The notes beneath the pieces were generated by a model. It was given only the letters and a program-made list of their open reading frames with translations, was not told the origin of the DNA and made no database searches. DNA of 64,000 nt, from the NCBI RefSeq assembly GCF_009193155.1, contig NZ_VUKD01000008.1, positions 52,327 through 116,326 on the forward strand, written 5' to 3'. Shown here piece after piece: positions 25,103 through 33,351 of the stretch; the first letter of the stretch is position 1, and each line of letters opens with the position of its first letter. A program made the position numbers and the translations under genes. Source of the DNA: Georgenia subflava (GTDB taxonomy: Bacteria; Actinomycetota; Actinomycetes; Actinomycetales; Actinomycetaceae).

Positions 25103-25959
25103 GCACCGACGCCCCGACCCTGGACCGCACCATGAACCCCTCCCGTCCCCCGTCCGCCGTCGACGCCCGCCTCACCTTCGGCGGCGTCCTGCGCGGCGAG
25201 TGGATCAAGCTGCTCTCCCTGCGCTCCACCTGGTGGACCCTGGGGATCACCGTCGTCATCATGACGCTCTTCGCCCTCCTCCAGGCCACCTCGGTGCAGT
25301 TCCTCATGGACCAGCCGGAGATGGCGGGCATGGAGGAGTTCACCATGCACGGCGCCGAGGTCGTCACGGCCGGCTACCAGTTCGGCATGGTCACGATCGC
25401 CGTCCTGGGGGCGCTGCTCATGACCGGGGAGTACTCCACCGGCATGATCCGGTCCACGTTCGCCGCCGTCCCGGCCCGGCTGCCGGTGCTGGCCGCCAAG
25501 GCGATCGCGCTGACCGTGGTGACGATCGCCGTCGCCGTGGTCTCGCTGGCGCTGTCCTACCTGGTCTCGATGCCGATCCTCTCCGGGTACGACCTCGTGC
25601 CGGCCCTGGACGACCCCGACACGTGGCAGGTCTTCGGCGGCATGGTGTTCTTCCTCGTCATGGTCGCGCTGCTCTCGCTCGGCCTCGGCGCCGTCCTGCG
25701 GCACACCGCCGGGACGATCACGGCGGTCCTCGGCCTGCTCCTGCTGCTGCCGATCGCCCTGCAGTTCATCAGCCTCGACTGGGTCCAGGACGTGCTCACC
25801 TACCTGCCCCTCTCGGCGGCGACCGCGTTCCTCGCCGTCAACCCGGCCTTCTCGATGTCCGGCGAGCTGACCCCGTGGCAGGGCGCCGGGATCGTGGCCG
25901 CGTACACCGTGGTCGCGCTGGTGGCGGGCGCGATCAGCCTGCGCCGCCGGGACGCCTGA
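25099..25959 (+). CDS. ABC exporter permease (ABC-2 type)
   Basis: 286-aa membrane subunit with six hydrophobic segments. The N-terminal EWIKLLSLRSTWWTLGITVVI is typical of ABC-2 permeases paired with this ATPase type, and TGEYSTGMIRSTFAAVPAR is the cytoplasmic coupling loop. The first 35 residues are hydrophilic. ATG 25099 overlaps the ATPase stop. The kinase gene follows after 23 bp. Exported substrate cannot be inferred. Confidence 0.9.
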   Translation: MSTDAPTLDRTMNPSRPPSAVDARLTFGGVLRGEWIKLLSLRSTWWTLGITVVIMTLFALLQATSVQFLMDQPEMAGMEEFTMHGAEVVTAGYQFGMVTIAVLGALLMTGEYSTGMIRSTFAAVPARLPVLAAKAIALTVVTIAVAVVSLALSYLVSMPILSGYDLVPALDDPDTWQVFGGMVFFLVMVALLSLGLGAVLRHTAGTITAVLGLLLLLPIALQFISLDWVQDVLTYLPLSAATAFLAVNPAFSMSGELTPWQGAGIVAAYTVVALVAGAISLRRRDA

Positions 25960-25982
25960 CGTCCGATGCCCGCCGGCCGGCC

Positions 25983-27509
25983 GTGAGCATGCTCGGCCGT
26001 CGTGCGCCGCAGGACTCTCCTGCGGCGCACGACGGCGTCCCCGCCTCCTCCCCCGCCGTCCCGGAGCCCGTCGCCGCCGCGTCCCGCCCGCTCGCGTCGG
26101 CCGGCGCCCCCACCTTCTCCCCCGCCGTGCAGCCCGGCGCGCCCGTCGCCCCGCCGGCACCGCCCGCCGGACCGACCGAGGCGATCAGCGAGGCCTCCGC
26201 GCGGCGCGCTGGCCCGGTGCGCCAGTTCTTCCTGCGCCACCCCAACCTCGTCGACGCGCTGGTGGTGGCCTGGTACCTCGTCCCGGCCGTGCTCACCGTG
26301 GCGCTCCCCGCCTTCGTCGGCGGCCTCGCACAACCCGAGCTCTCGGCGAGCGAGAAGGCGGTCACGGTCGCCGTCGTCGTCCTCTCGGCGACGGCGCTGG
26401 TCTGGCGCCGTCGCGCCCCCGTGACGGTCCTGGTCGTCACCACGGTGCTGCTGGCCATCTCGCTGGCGGTCACGGCCAACACCTCCGGGTGCGAGCTGTC
26501 CACCGTGCTCGCGCTGTACGCCGTCGCCGCCTACCGTCCCGCGACGACCGCGTGGCTCGCGCTCGCCGGCCTCAACGTCGTCACGGTGACGGCCTCCTAC
26601 CTCTGGCTCGACCCCACCGCCGGCGGCACGGGGGTCACCATGACGACCGGCGACTCCGAGCAGATCACCGGCGCGATCACCACCCTCCAGCTGGTCCTGA
26701 TCGTCTCGATCACGACCCTGGTCCTCTCGGTCGTCGCCGTCGGCGTCGGGACCGCCGCCCGCGGCCGGCGGCTGCACGTCGAGGGGCTCGTGGAGCGCAC
26801 CCACCAACTAGTGCTGGAGCGGGACCAGCGCGAGCAGATCGCCGTGTCCGCCGAGCGGGCCCGCATCGCCCGGGAGATGCACGACGTCGTCGCGCACTCC
26901 CTCTCGGTCATGATCACGCTGGCCGACGGCGCCTCCGCCGCCCTGACCCGCAGCCCGGACCAGGCGCGCGCCGCCCTGGACCAGCTCGCCGAGACGGGCC
27001 GCTCGGCCCTGGCCGACACCCGCCGCATGGTGGGCGTGCTCCGCGAGGACCACCACGGCCCTGCCCCGGCCGGCCCCGGGGACGACACCGACCCCGACGG
27101 CGTGCCGCTGGCACCGCAGCCCGACGCGCACGACGTCGCGGACCTGGTCCAGCGCTTCCGCGCCACCGGGCTGCCGGTGCGGCTGTCCGAGTCCGGCCCG
27201 TCGCTGCCGTCCGACGCCGGTCTGCAGCTGGCGGTGTACCGGATCGTCCAGGAGTGCCTGACGAACGTCCTGCGCTACGCCCGGCTCTCCCCGCGCATCG
27301 ACGTCGCGATCGAGCGCGGCGCCAGGTCTGTCAGTGTCACGGTGGACAATGACTCCGGCAGCGCGGGAGACGCGCTGGTCGGCAGCGGGCGTGGCCTGAT
27401 CGGCATCCGGGAGCGGGTCGCCGTCTACGACGGCTGCGTCGAGGCCGGCCCGACGGCGTCGGGGTGGCGCGTGCGGGCCGAGCTGAACTTCGAGGAAGGA
27501 CGACGATGA
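25983..27509 (+). CDS. Sensor histidine kinase (NarL-system type)
   Basis: 508-aa kinase. A Pro/Ala-rich N-terminal tail of about 75 residues precedes four to five membrane segments (about 85-250), a short coiled coil, the HisKA_3 dimerisation domain with phosphorylated His300 in REMHDVVAHSLSVM, and the ATPase domain with the N box near IVQECLTNVLRYA and G boxes GSGRGLIGIRERVAVYDG. It lacks a large outside domain, like intramembrane-sensing kinases of cell-envelope stress. GTG 25983 is used; ATG 25989 is equally possible. Its stop overlaps the regulator start (ATGA). Confidence 0.9.
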   Translation: MSMLGRRAPQDSPAAHDGVPASSPAVPEPVAAASRPLASAGAPTFSPAVQPGAPVAPPAPPAGPTEAISEASARRAGPVRQFFLRHPNLVDALVVAWYLVPAVLTVALPAFVGGLAQPELSASEKAVTVAVVVLSATALVWRRRAPVTVLVVTTVLLAISLAVTANTSGCELSTVLALYAVAAYRPATTAWLALAGLNVVTVTASYLWLDPTAGGTGVTMTTGDSEQITGAITTLQLVLIVSITTLVLSVVAVGVGTAARGRRLHVEGLVERTHQLVLERDQREQIAVSAERARIAREMHDVVAHSLSVMITLADGASAALTRSPDQARAALDQLAETGRSALADTRRMVGVLREDHHGPAPAGPGDDTDPDGVPLAPQPDAHDVADLVQRFRATGLPVRLSESGPSLPSDAGLQLAVYRIVQECLTNVLRYARLSPRIDVAIERGARSVSVTVDNDSGSAGDALVGSGRGLIGIRERVAVYDGCVEAGPTASGWRVRAELNFEEGRR

Positions 27510-28180
27510 GCGTGCGGGTACTGCTCGCGGACGACCAGGCGCTGCTGCGCATGGGCTTCCGCATGGTCCTCGAGGCCGAGGACGACATCGAGGTGGTCGG
27601 CGAGGCGGCGGACGGCACCTCGGCGGTGCAGATGGTCGCCGCCCTGGCGCCCGACGTCGTCCTGATGGACGTGCGCATGCCGGGGATGAACGGCCTCGTG
27701 GCCACCGAGCACATCACCGCCGACCACCCCGGCACCCGGGTGCTCATCCTGACGACCTTCGACCTGGACGAGTACGCCTTCGCCGGGCTGCGCGCCGGGG
27801 CCAGCGGCTTTCTCCTCAAGGACACCCGGCCGGGCGACCTCGTCCAGGCCATCCGGACCGTGGCGAGCGGGGACGCGGTGGTCTCGCCGCGGATCACCCG
27901 CCGCATGCTCGAGCTCTTCGGCCAGCACCTCCCGAGCGGCGAGGGCGCACCGGGGACGGGCGACGACGACCCGCGCCTCAGCCGCCTCACCGCACGCGAG
28001 CGCGAGGTGCTGGAGCTGGTGGCCCAGGGGCTGTCCAACTCCGAGATCGCGGGCCGGCTCATGGTCTCCGAGACCACGGTGAAGACCCACGTGGGCAACG
28101 TGCTCGGCAAGCTGGGCCTGCGCGACCGGGTGCAGGCAGTGGTCCTCGCCTACGAGACCAGGTTGGTCCGCCCGGGCTGA
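27506..28180 (+). CDS. NarL/LuxR-type response regulator
   Basis: 224-aa regulator. The receiver domain has the acidic pair Asp9-Asp10, phospho-acceptor Asp55 (VVLMDVRMPGMNG), Thr in LILTTF and Lys in FLLKD; the output domain (about 155-215) is a LuxR helix-turn-helix, LTAREREVLELVAQGLSNSEIAGRL. ATG 27506 overlaps the kinase stop. The last codons and the stop lie inside the first unit of a 24-bp tandem repeat (28163-28270), so the C-terminal VRPG may be repeat-derived. Confidence 0.94.
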   Translation: MSVRVLLADDQALLRMGFRMVLEAEDDIEVVGEAADGTSAVQMVAALAPDVVLMDVRMPGMNGLVATEHITADHPGTRVLILTTFDLDEYAFAGLRAGASGFLLKDTRPGDLVQAIRTVASGDAVVSPRITRRMLELFGQHLPSGEGAPGTGDDDPRLSRLTAREREVLELVAQGLSNSEIAGRLMVSETTVKTHVGNVLGKLGLRDRVQAVVLAYETRLVRPG

Positions 28181-28270
28181 TCGGGTTGGTCCGCCCGGGC
28201 TGATTCGGGTGGGTACGCCCGGGCTGATTCGGGCTGGGTCCGCCCGGGCTGATTCGGGTGGGTCCGGGCC
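28163..28270. repeat. 24-bp tandem repeat, four and a half copies, starting inside a CDS
   Basis: Units of 23-25 bp share TTGGTCCGCCCGGGCTGAT or TGGGTCCGCCCGGGCTGAT followed by TCGGG; starts are 28163, 28186, 28210, 28235 and a partial at 28259. The first unit holds the last codons and TGA of the response regulator. The array fills the spacer up to the convergent NDH-2 stop. GC-rich CCCGGG palindromes in each unit could act together as a terminator. Confidence 0.85.
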
Positions 28271-28272
28271 GA

Positions 28273-29781
28273 CTACTGCTTGCCCGAGGGCTGCTTGCCG
28301 CCGGGGACGGGGGCCTGCTCCTCGGACTTCGCCGGCTTCTTGCCCGACGCCGCCGCGGCCTCGAACGCCGCCCGCGGGGTCTGGAGGGAGCCGAGCGAGA
28401 CGAGCTCGCGCCGGAAGAAGAGGGCCTCGGTCCAGTCGGCGAGGATGCGCACCCGGCGCTCGAAGGAGGGCATCGCGAGCACGTGGTAGCTGCGGTGCAT
28501 GAACCAGGCGAGCGGGCCGCGGAACTTGTGCCCCATGATCTGCGCGACGCCCTTGTACAGACCGAGCGAGGCCACGGTCCCGATGTTCTCGTGGCGGTAC
28601 TCCTCGGGCTCCTCGCCGCGCAGCACGTGCACGAGGTTCTTGCCGAGCTGCTTGCCCTGACGCACCGCGTGCTGCGCGGTGGGGGCCGTGGTCTCGCCCT
28701 GGGCCCCGGTCAGGTCCGGGACCGCGGCGCAGTCGCCGGCCGCCCAGGCGTTCTCGACGACGGTGCCGTCCTCGTGCGCGACCTGCAGGGTTGCCAGCGT
28801 GCGCACCCGACCGCGCTCGTCCAGCGGCAGGTCGGTGTTCTCCAGGACCGGGTTCGCCTTGACGCCGGCGGTCCACACGACGGTGTCGGCGTCGAAGGCC
28901 TGGCCGTTCGAGAGCTCGACGTGGCCGTCGACGCAGGAGTTGAGGAAGGTGTTGAGGTTGATCTCGACGCCGCGCTCGCGCAGCTGCTCGAGGGCGTAGC
29001 CGCCGAGCTCCTCACCGAGCTCGGGGAGGATGCGACCGGCGCCCTCGACGATCACGAAGCGCAGGTCCTCGGGCTCGATGGAGTCGTACTCCTTGGTGGC
29101 GGCGACCGCCATGTCCTGGACCTCGCCGATCGCCTCGATGCCGGCGAAGCCGCCCCCGACGAAGACGAAGGTGAGCATCCGGCGTCGCTGCTCGGGGTCC
29201 CACGTCGAGGCTGCGTGCGCCATCTTGTTGAGGACCCGGTTGCGCAGCGCGGTGGCCTCTTCGATGTGCTTGAAGCCGATCGCGAATTCGGCCAGGCCGG
29301 GGATCGGGAGCGTGCGAGCGACCGAGCCGAGCCCGACGACGAGGTGGTCGTAGGTGACCTCGTAGGCCGGCTCGTCGTTCTCGGGCTTGATGACGGCCTT
29401 GCGCTCGGCGTGCCGGATCTCGGTGATGGAGCCGGTGAGCACGGTGGTGCCCTCGAGCTCGCGACGCAGGGACGTCACCACGTGACGCGGCTCGATCGAG
29501 CCGGCTGCCGCCTCGGGCAGGAACGGCTGGTAGGTCATGTACGGGCGCGGGTCGACGACGGCGATCTCGGCGTCCGCGCGCCCGATGTGCTTGCGCAGCG
29601 TGAAGGCCGTGTACAGGCCGATGTACCCGCCGCCGGCGATCAGGATCCGGGGCGTCCGGCCCCCGTGCAGTACAGGGCGCACTTCCTCGCGCGCCTGTGC
29701 CGCTCGGGCGGCGAGGACTCCGGCGCCCGCGAGTGCGGCCACTGAGGAGCTGACGGCGACGGTGCGCAGGAAGGAAGCCAT
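28273..29781 (-). CDS. ndh: Type II NADH dehydrogenase / FAD-dependent oxidoreductase
   Basis: 502-aa flavoprotein passing electrons from NADH to quinone without proton pumping. The FAD-binding motif ILIAGGGYIGLYTA is near residues 47-60 and the NADH-binding one is FVFVGGGFAGIEAIGE; WAAGDCAAVPD is the second FAD motif. The N-terminal hydrophobic stretch (about 5-28) and a C-terminal amphipathic part suggest membrane attachment; a Lys/Pro/Gly tail ends the protein. ATG 29781 is preferred: TACGAT lies seven bases upstream, fitting a leaderless mRNA; ATG 29790 is the alternative. Confidence 0.9.
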   Translation of the reverse strand: MASFLRTVAVSSSVAALAGAGVLAARAAQAREEVRPVLHGGRTPRILIAGGGYIGLYTAFTLRKHIGRADAEIAVVDPRPYMTYQPFLPEAAAGSIEPRHVVTSLRRELEGTTVLTGSITEIRHAERKAVIKPENDEPAYEVTYDHLVVGLGSVARTLPIPGLAEFAIGFKHIEEATALRNRVLNKMAHAASTWDPEQRRRMLTFVFVGGGFAGIEAIGEVQDMAVAATKEYDSIEPEDLRFVIVEGAGRILPELGEELGGYALEQLRERGVEINLNTFLNSCVDGHVELSNGQAFDADTVVWTAGVKANPVLENTDLPLDERGRVRTLATLQVAHEDGTVVENAWAAGDCAAVPDLTGAQGETTAPTAQHAVRQGKQLGKNLVHVLRGEEPEEYRHENIGTVASLGLYKGVAQIMGHKFRGPLAWFMHRSYHVLAMPSFERRVRILADWTEALFFRRELVSLGSLQTPRAAFEAAAASGKKPAKSEEQAPVPGGKQPSGKQ

Positions 29782-29906
29782 GCGCCCCATCGTAAGAGCC
29801 GCATCCCGGACCGGCCCGGCCAAAAGGGGCAAATCACCCCGTGATACCTGCCACTTGGGAACTCATGGCCCGTCCGTGACGTTCCGGGGTGCCGAAGAAC
29901 GCGCGC

Positions 29907-30090
29907 GGACACTCCGGCTCCGCGAGGGTCCGCTCGCCGACGTGGTGGCTCCACGAGGGGCACGCTCGCCTGCGCCGTGACTCCACGAGAGGCACGCTCC
30001 CCGGCGCCGTGACTTCACGAGGGCACGCTCGCCGCGCGTTACAGCTCCACGCGGACACCTTCGCGGACGCTTCGGCTTCACGAGGGCACC
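29907..30090. repeat. 30-32 bp degenerate tandem repeat beside the tRNA
   Basis: The 316-bp gap between NDH-2 and the tRNA holds about five units built on TGACTCCACGAGAGGCACGC, C or T, CGCC; the clearest start at 29946, 29978 and 30010. Outer units are more diverged. No gene is visible in the gap. Confidence 0.65.
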
Positions 30091-30097
30091 AGGCTCG

Positions 30098-30171
30098 TGC
30101 CCCCAACGGGGGTCGAACCCGTACTGGGCCGGGTTTAAGCCGGCTGCCTCTGCCAGTTGGGCTATGGGGGC
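30098..30171 (-). tRNA. tRNA with UAA anticodon (Leu codon UUA), short variable arm
   Basis: A complete 74-nt cloverleaf: 7-bp acceptor (GCCCCCA/TGGGGGC), D arm with GG, anticodon stem GCCGG/CCGGC around loop CTTAAAC (anticodon TAA), five-base variable region CCAGT, T arm ACGGG/CCCGT with TTCGACC, discriminator A. CCA is not encoded. The anticodon reads UUA (Leu), yet ordinary Leu tRNAs have a long variable arm and this one does not. I give the anticodon with confidence and the amino acid with less. Confidence 0.85.
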
Positions 30172-30353
30172 CCACGCCCGCCCATCCTGCCGCAGGTGCA
30201 GCCGAGCGGCCGAACCGGCAGCCGTCCGCCCGGGCAATCCATGACAACAGCACGGGCTGTCGGGCCACAGCGGCCTAGGCTATCCGGGAGCTATCCGGTT
30301 CCCGACGCACAGATGCGGGTCGACCGGCCACCCGCACCGCCGCTGGGAGCAGC

Positions 30354-31598
30354 ATGAGCAAGGACACCACCTCGGTCGAGCGAGGACGTCGGACCGGCCT
30401 CCTCGGCACGTACCGGGCGAAGCTGGAGAACGAGACGTTCGCAGGGATGGTGCTCCTGGCCGGCGCGCTCGTCGCCCTCGTCTGGGCGAACTCCCCATGG
30501 CGGGAGAGCTACTTCTCGCTGGCGGGGTACGTGGTCGGTCCGGAGTCGCTGCACCTCGACCTGTCGATCGCCGCCTGGGCCTCCGACGGGCTGCTGGCCA
30601 TCTTCTTCTTCGTGGTCGGCCTCGAGCTGAAGACCGAGTTCGTCACCGGTGCGCTCCGCGACGTCAAGCAGGCCCTCGTCCCGATCCTCGCCGCTGTCTT
30701 CGGCATGATCGGCCCCGCCGTCGTCTACACGGTCGTGCAGGTGGTCTCCGGCTCCGGCGCGTACGAGGGCTGGGCCATCCCGGTCGCCACCGACATCGCG
30801 TTCGCCGTCGCCGTGCTGGGCATCTTCGGCCGGGGCCTGCCCTCCGGGGTGCGCACGTTCCTGCTGACCCTGGCCGTCGTCGACGACCTGCTCGGCATCA
30901 CCGTCATCGCGATCTTCTACACGGAGGAGATCCACTTCCTCTTCCTGCTCGGCTCGTTCGCGGCCATCGCGCTCTTCGCGGTGCTGGTGCAGCGGCGCGT
31001 CACAGCGTGGTGGGTGCTCGTCCCGCTCGCGGTCGTCGCCTGGGCCCTCATGCATGCCTCCGGCGTGCACGCCACGATCGCCGGCGTGGTGATGGGCATG
31101 ACCGTTCCCGCCATCGCCCGGGCCAACGAGGACAAGGCGCTCACCCATCGCTTCGTCGAGAGGATCTCGCCGCTCTCCTCCGGCCTCGTGCTGCCCGTCT
31201 TCGCCTTCTTCGCCGCCGGCGTCTCGGTCGTGGACTCCGGTGGCCTCGGCGAGATGCTCGCCGACCCGGTGGCCATCGGCGTCTACGTCGGACTGCCGTT
31301 CGGCAAGCTGCTGGGCATCTGGGGCGGCGTGGCCCTGCTCGTCACGTTCACGAAGCTGCGCCTCGGGAGCGGTATCACCCTGGCGGACATCTTCCCGGTC
31401 GCGATCGTCGCCGGCATCGGCTTCACGGTCTCCCTGCTCATCGCGAGCCTGTCCTTCGACGCCGCCGACCCGCACTCGCCCCACGCCCGCGTGGCCGTGC
31501 TCCTCGGCTCGCTCATCGCGGCCGTGCTGGGAGCCATCGCGCTGCGGGTGCGCGCCAGGATGCGTGTGCGCGCTCTCGGGACCCACGGCCACCGCTGA
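30354..31598 (+). CDS. nhaA: Na+/H+ antiporter NhaA (copy 1)
   Basis: 414-aa antiporter with about twelve membrane segments. The ion-site residues correspond to E. coli Asp133 in VATDIAFAVAVLG and Asp163/164 in AVVDDLLGITVIAIFYT; FFFVVGLELKTEFV and FAFFAAGVSVVDSGG are conserved. It exchanges protons for Na+ in pH and salt homeostasis. ATG 30354 has GGGAGCAG upstream. A second NhaA on the opposite strand (33352-34590) is clearly homologous over the whole length. The tRNA lies 180 bp upstream. Confidence 0.96.
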   Translation: MSKDTTSVERGRRTGLLGTYRAKLENETFAGMVLLAGALVALVWANSPWRESYFSLAGYVVGPESLHLDLSIAAWASDGLLAIFFFVVGLELKTEFVTGALRDVKQALVPILAAVFGMIGPAVVYTVVQVVSGSGAYEGWAIPVATDIAFAVAVLGIFGRGLPSGVRTFLLTLAVVDDLLGITVIAIFYTEEIHFLFLLGSFAAIALFAVLVQRRVTAWWVLVPLAVVAWALMHASGVHATIAGVVMGMTVPAIARANEDKALTHRFVERISPLSSGLVLPVFAFFAAGVSVVDSGGLGEMLADPVAIGVYVGLPFGKLLGIWGGVALLVTFTKLRLGSGITLADIFPVAIVAGIGFTVSLLIASLSFDAADPHSPHARVAVLLGSLIAAVLGAIALRVRARMRVRALGTHGHR

Positions 31599-31678
31599 GC
31601 AGAGCCCGGGGCCTGTGGCCGGGGGCCCCAGGGGCCACCACCACCGGCCCAGAGAGCACCCCTCTCGCTGCGGCCAAT

Positions 31679-31719
31679 CAAACCGAACGGTTTGTACCGA
31701 TAATCGGTACAAACCGTTC
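31679..31719. promoter_or_regulatory. Perfect 17-bp palindrome with an extra half-site
   Basis: GAACGGTTTGTACCGAT and its exact complement ATCGGTACAAACCGTTC flank a single A (31685-31719). A third half-site makes CAAACCG-AA-CGGTTTG at 31679-31694. It is AT-richer than its surroundings and lies in the 239-bp gap between two convergent genes (nhaA and ppx), where a terminator is expected but an operator is not. Function undecided. Confidence 0.6.
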
Positions 31720-31837
31720 AGGCTGACGCTGACTGCCGCCGGGACATGCTGCGTGACGGCGTCGGACGGCGGGGCCGTGCGCCGCAATCCCGCTGCGGCG
31801 AGCACGCCGGGCGGGTACGGCCAAGAGGGCGGGCCGG

Positions 31838-32797
31838 TCAGCGGGCCACGGACAGGGCGATGCCGTCGAGGATGTCGTGCTCGCTGGTCACCGCCGTGCC
31901 GAGCGTCCCGCCGTCAGCAGCGACCTCGGCCGCGACCCGCGAGACGATCTCCGACCACACCAGCGCGCCGGCGCCTATGACGTCGACCCGGCCGGGATGC
32001 ATGAAGCCCAGCGCAGCCCGCTCGGCACGGGACATGTGCAGCAGCTCGTCGCACGCTGCCAGCACGCGGGGCACCTCCAGCTCGGCACCGTGGATCGCCG
32101 CGGGGTCGTAGGACTCCAGGGCGAGCGCGTGGGCAGTGACAGTAGTGACCGACCCGGCCAGTCCGACCAGCGTGCGTGCCCGCCCGAGCGGGACGACGGC
32201 GGACGCGGCGTCGAGCATCGCCCGCACGTCGGCTCGCGCGGCCGCCTCCTGGTCCTGGCTGGGCGGGTCGTCGGACAGGTGCCGCTCGGTGAGCCGCACG
32301 CAGCCGACATCCATCGAGTACGCCGCGGTGGGAGCGGCGCCGCCGAGCACGAGCTCGCTGGAGCCGCCGCCGATGTCGACCACCAGGGTCGGACCGGGGT
32401 GCGCCCGGTCCAGCACGCTCACCGCGCCCGCGAAGCTCAGAGCCGCCTCCTCGTCGCCGGTGATGACCTCGGGCTCCACGCCCAGCGCGTCGACGACGCC
32501 GTCGACGAAGTCCTGCCTGTTGGCGGCGTCGCGGGTCGCGGAGGTGGCCACGAAGCGGGTGCGGGCGACGCCGTGGGTCCGGCACAGGTCGGCGTACTCC
32601 CGTGCGACGGAGAGTGTGCGGCTCAGCGCGGCCGGGTCCAGCCGCCCGGTGCGGTCGACGCCCTGCCCGAGTCGCACGACCTCCATCCGGCGCACCACGT
32701 CGGTCAGCGCCGTCTCGTCCCCGCCGTTCCCGGAGACGTCGGCGATGAGCAGGCGGATGGAGTTGGTGCCACAGTCGATGGCCGCTACGCGAGTCAC
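31838..32797 (-). CDS. ppx: Exopolyphosphatase / guanosine pentaphosphatase family protein
   Basis: 319-aa member of the Ppx/GppA family (sugar kinase/Hsp70 fold). Phosphate-1 loop VAAIDCGTNSIRLLIAD at the N-terminus, the catalytic Glu in VITGDEEAALSF, phosphate-2 loop LVVDIGGGSSELVLG, and the C-terminal HPGRVDVIGAGALVWSEI. Short two-domain form common in actinobacteria (second of two ppx genes); some of these have weak activity, so the substrate is uncertain. GTG 32797 is set by alignment to family starts. Usually follows DUF501; here ybaK and an nhaA lie between. Confidence 0.88.
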   Translation of the reverse strand: MTRVAAIDCGTNSIRLLIADVSGNGGDETALTDVVRRMEVVRLGQGVDRTGRLDPAALSRTLSVAREYADLCRTHGVARTRFVATSATRDAANRQDFVDGVVDALGVEPEVITGDEEAALSFAGAVSVLDRAHPGPTLVVDIGGGSSELVLGGAAPTAAYSMDVGCVRLTERHLSDDPPSQDQEAAARADVRAMLDAASAVVPLGRARTLVGLAGSVTTVTAHALALESYDPAAIHGAELEVPRVLAACDELLHMSRAERAALGFMHPGRVDVIGAGALVWSEIVSRVAAEVAADGGTLGTAVTSEHDILDGIALSVAR

Positions 32798-32877
32798 GGG
32801 ACAACACTGCCACGACCCGCCCACGCGGCCTGTCTCTCGCCGCTCGCCGAACCGGTCGCGCTCGTAGGGTGGTAGCC

Positions 32878-33339
32878 ATGAGCGAGGAACGGGCGGTCGC
32901 TGCCCTGGAGCAGGCCGGGATCGACTTCACCATCACGAGGCACGGCCGGGTGCGCAGCCTGGAGGAGGCGGCCGCCGCCCGGGGAGTGTCGCCGTCGGCC
33001 ATCGTGAAGACGATGGTGGTGCGTCGCAGCGAGGCGGACTACATCTTCGTGCTGGTGCCCGGCGGGCGGGCGATCTCGTGGCCCAAGCTGCGCGCCCTCC
33101 TCGGGGTGAGTCGGCTGTCGATGCCCGACGCCGAGACCGCGAAGGAGGCGACGGGGTACGAGCGGGGCACGATCACGCCCTTCGGGTCCACCACGGCGTG
33201 GCCCGTCGTCGCCGACCAGAGCATCACCGGGACCGTCTCGGTCGGCGCCGGCGCGCACGGCGTCGCCGCCACCGTCGACGCGAAGGACCTCTTCGACGCG
33301 GTCGGCGCACAGGTGGCCGACGTCACCGAGCCCGAGTAG
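32878..33339 (+). CDS. ybaK: YbaK/EbsC family aminoacyl-tRNA deacylase
   Basis: 153-aa trans-editing domain that hydrolyses mischarged tRNA, typically Cys-tRNA(Pro). Key pieces are KTMVVRRSEADYIFVLVPGGRAISW with the catalytic Lys of IVKTMV, SMPDAETAKEATGYERGTITPFG and the C-terminal core. ATG 32878 is chosen over in-frame GTG 32869: TAGGGT (32865-32870) is exactly seven bases before it, the spacing of a leaderless transcript. Convergent with nhaA copy 2, leaving 12 bp between stops. Confidence 0.9.
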   Translation: MSEERAVAALEQAGIDFTITRHGRVRSLEEAAAARGVSPSAIVKTMVVRRSEADYIFVLVPGGRAISWPKLRALLGVSRLSMPDAETAKEATGYERGTITPFGSTTAWPVVADQSITGTVSVGAGAHGVAATVDAKDLFDAVGAQVADVTEPE

Positions 33340-33351
33340 CCCGCCGGGGGC

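Noticed and set aside
28163..30090. CRISPR array, considered because of regularly spaced 24-32 bp repeats.
   Set aside because: Units are directly adjacent without unique spacers, degenerate, and no cas genes are present.
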